Assembly: GCA_949358305.1 (NCBI GenBank)
Contig: OX442315.1
Coordinates: forward strand, 19,122,427 to 19,186,426
Direction: 5' to 3'
Source: Strigamia acuminata
Taxonomy: Eukaryota; Arthropoda; Chilopoda; Geophilomorpha; Linotaeniidae
Length of the DNA stretch: 64,000 nt
Positions 63,901 to 64,000 of this stretch are shown here, one piece after another. The first letter of the stretch is position 1, and each line of letters begins with the position of its first letter. The position numbers and the translations under genes were made by a program. Below the pieces are notes generated by a model that searched no databases, was not told the origin of the DNA, and worked only from the letters and a program-made list of their open reading frames with translations.

Positions 63901-64000
63901 CAAAAGGGAAAAGCATGGTTTCAGGGCCTAAGCACAATGTTACAAAGCGTGGGAAGGGAAAGGACAGAAAAATGAATGTAATGCTGCATCCCTCTTTTCG
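60945..64000. other. Non-coding DNA, right edge
   Basis: A GC-richer patch at 62755-62885 holds TTTTATTGG (posterior-Hox type), TACGTCA and ATGGCGGTCC. A CG-rich near-palindrome, TACCTCGCG with CGCGAAGGTA, is at 63820-63844. If the orientation is right, abd-A lies further right; no abd-A exon was found. Confidence 0.6.

Overview
This 64 kb window looks like non-coding DNA from the Hox complex of an arthropod, most likely an insect: the interval between Abd-B and abd-A. The anchor is a hairpin at 40969-41040. Read on the minus strand it contains the iab-4 microRNA (5p and 3p arms); read on the plus strand it contains iab-8, its antisense partner. In Drosophila, iab-8 runs in the same direction as the Hox genes and iab-4 runs against them. 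By analogy, plus is the Hox sense strand here, Abd-B should lie off the left end and abd-A off the right end. That orientation is inferred; no homeobox or Hox exon is visible in the window. Short internal runs of the arthropod telomere unit TTAGG/CCTAA agree with an arthropod source, but the species cannot be named.

No protein-coding gene can be supported. All open frames are under 200 codons, many overlap on both strands, and none shows a recognisable domain. The longest ones lie in GC-richer islands or low-complexity T/A-rich tracts. The sequence is AT-rich by eye, with many poly-T and poly-A runs, an (AT)20 run and a few other microsatellites. Only two short foldback, MITE-like elements are clear (about 54.2-54.4 kb and 60.75-60.94 kb). 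Both carry TTAGG-type repeats, and the second has an 8-bp target-site duplication. Such a low load of mobile DNA is usual for Hox complexes.

Set in this background are GC/CpG-richer islands that look like control elements. They combine PHO-type cores (GCCAT/ATGGC), GAGA-factor tracts and CTCF-like motifs, the parts used by Polycomb response elements and domain boundaries in the fly bithorax complex. The best candidates are 6.9-7.43 kb (paired PHO cores plus an inverted GAGA pair), 8.45-8.51 kb (inverted PHO pair), 17.17 kb (CTCF-like), 31.67-31.86 kb (GAGA tract then a near-consensus CTCF site), 42.25-43.06 kb (three PHO cores and a TATA box), and 43.94-44.19 kb (four PHO cores and a CTCF-like site in a CpG-rich block). 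Just beside iab-4/iab-8 are a (TC) tract at 41112-41131 and a perfect 11-bp inverted repeat at 41244-41280.

Read as a working unit, the window would be a regulatory domain: boundaries and Polycomb elements divide it into segments, and long non-coding transcripts running in opposite directions across the middle would produce iab-4 or iab-8. Everything except the microRNA identity and the repeat structures is motif-level inference from reading by eye.
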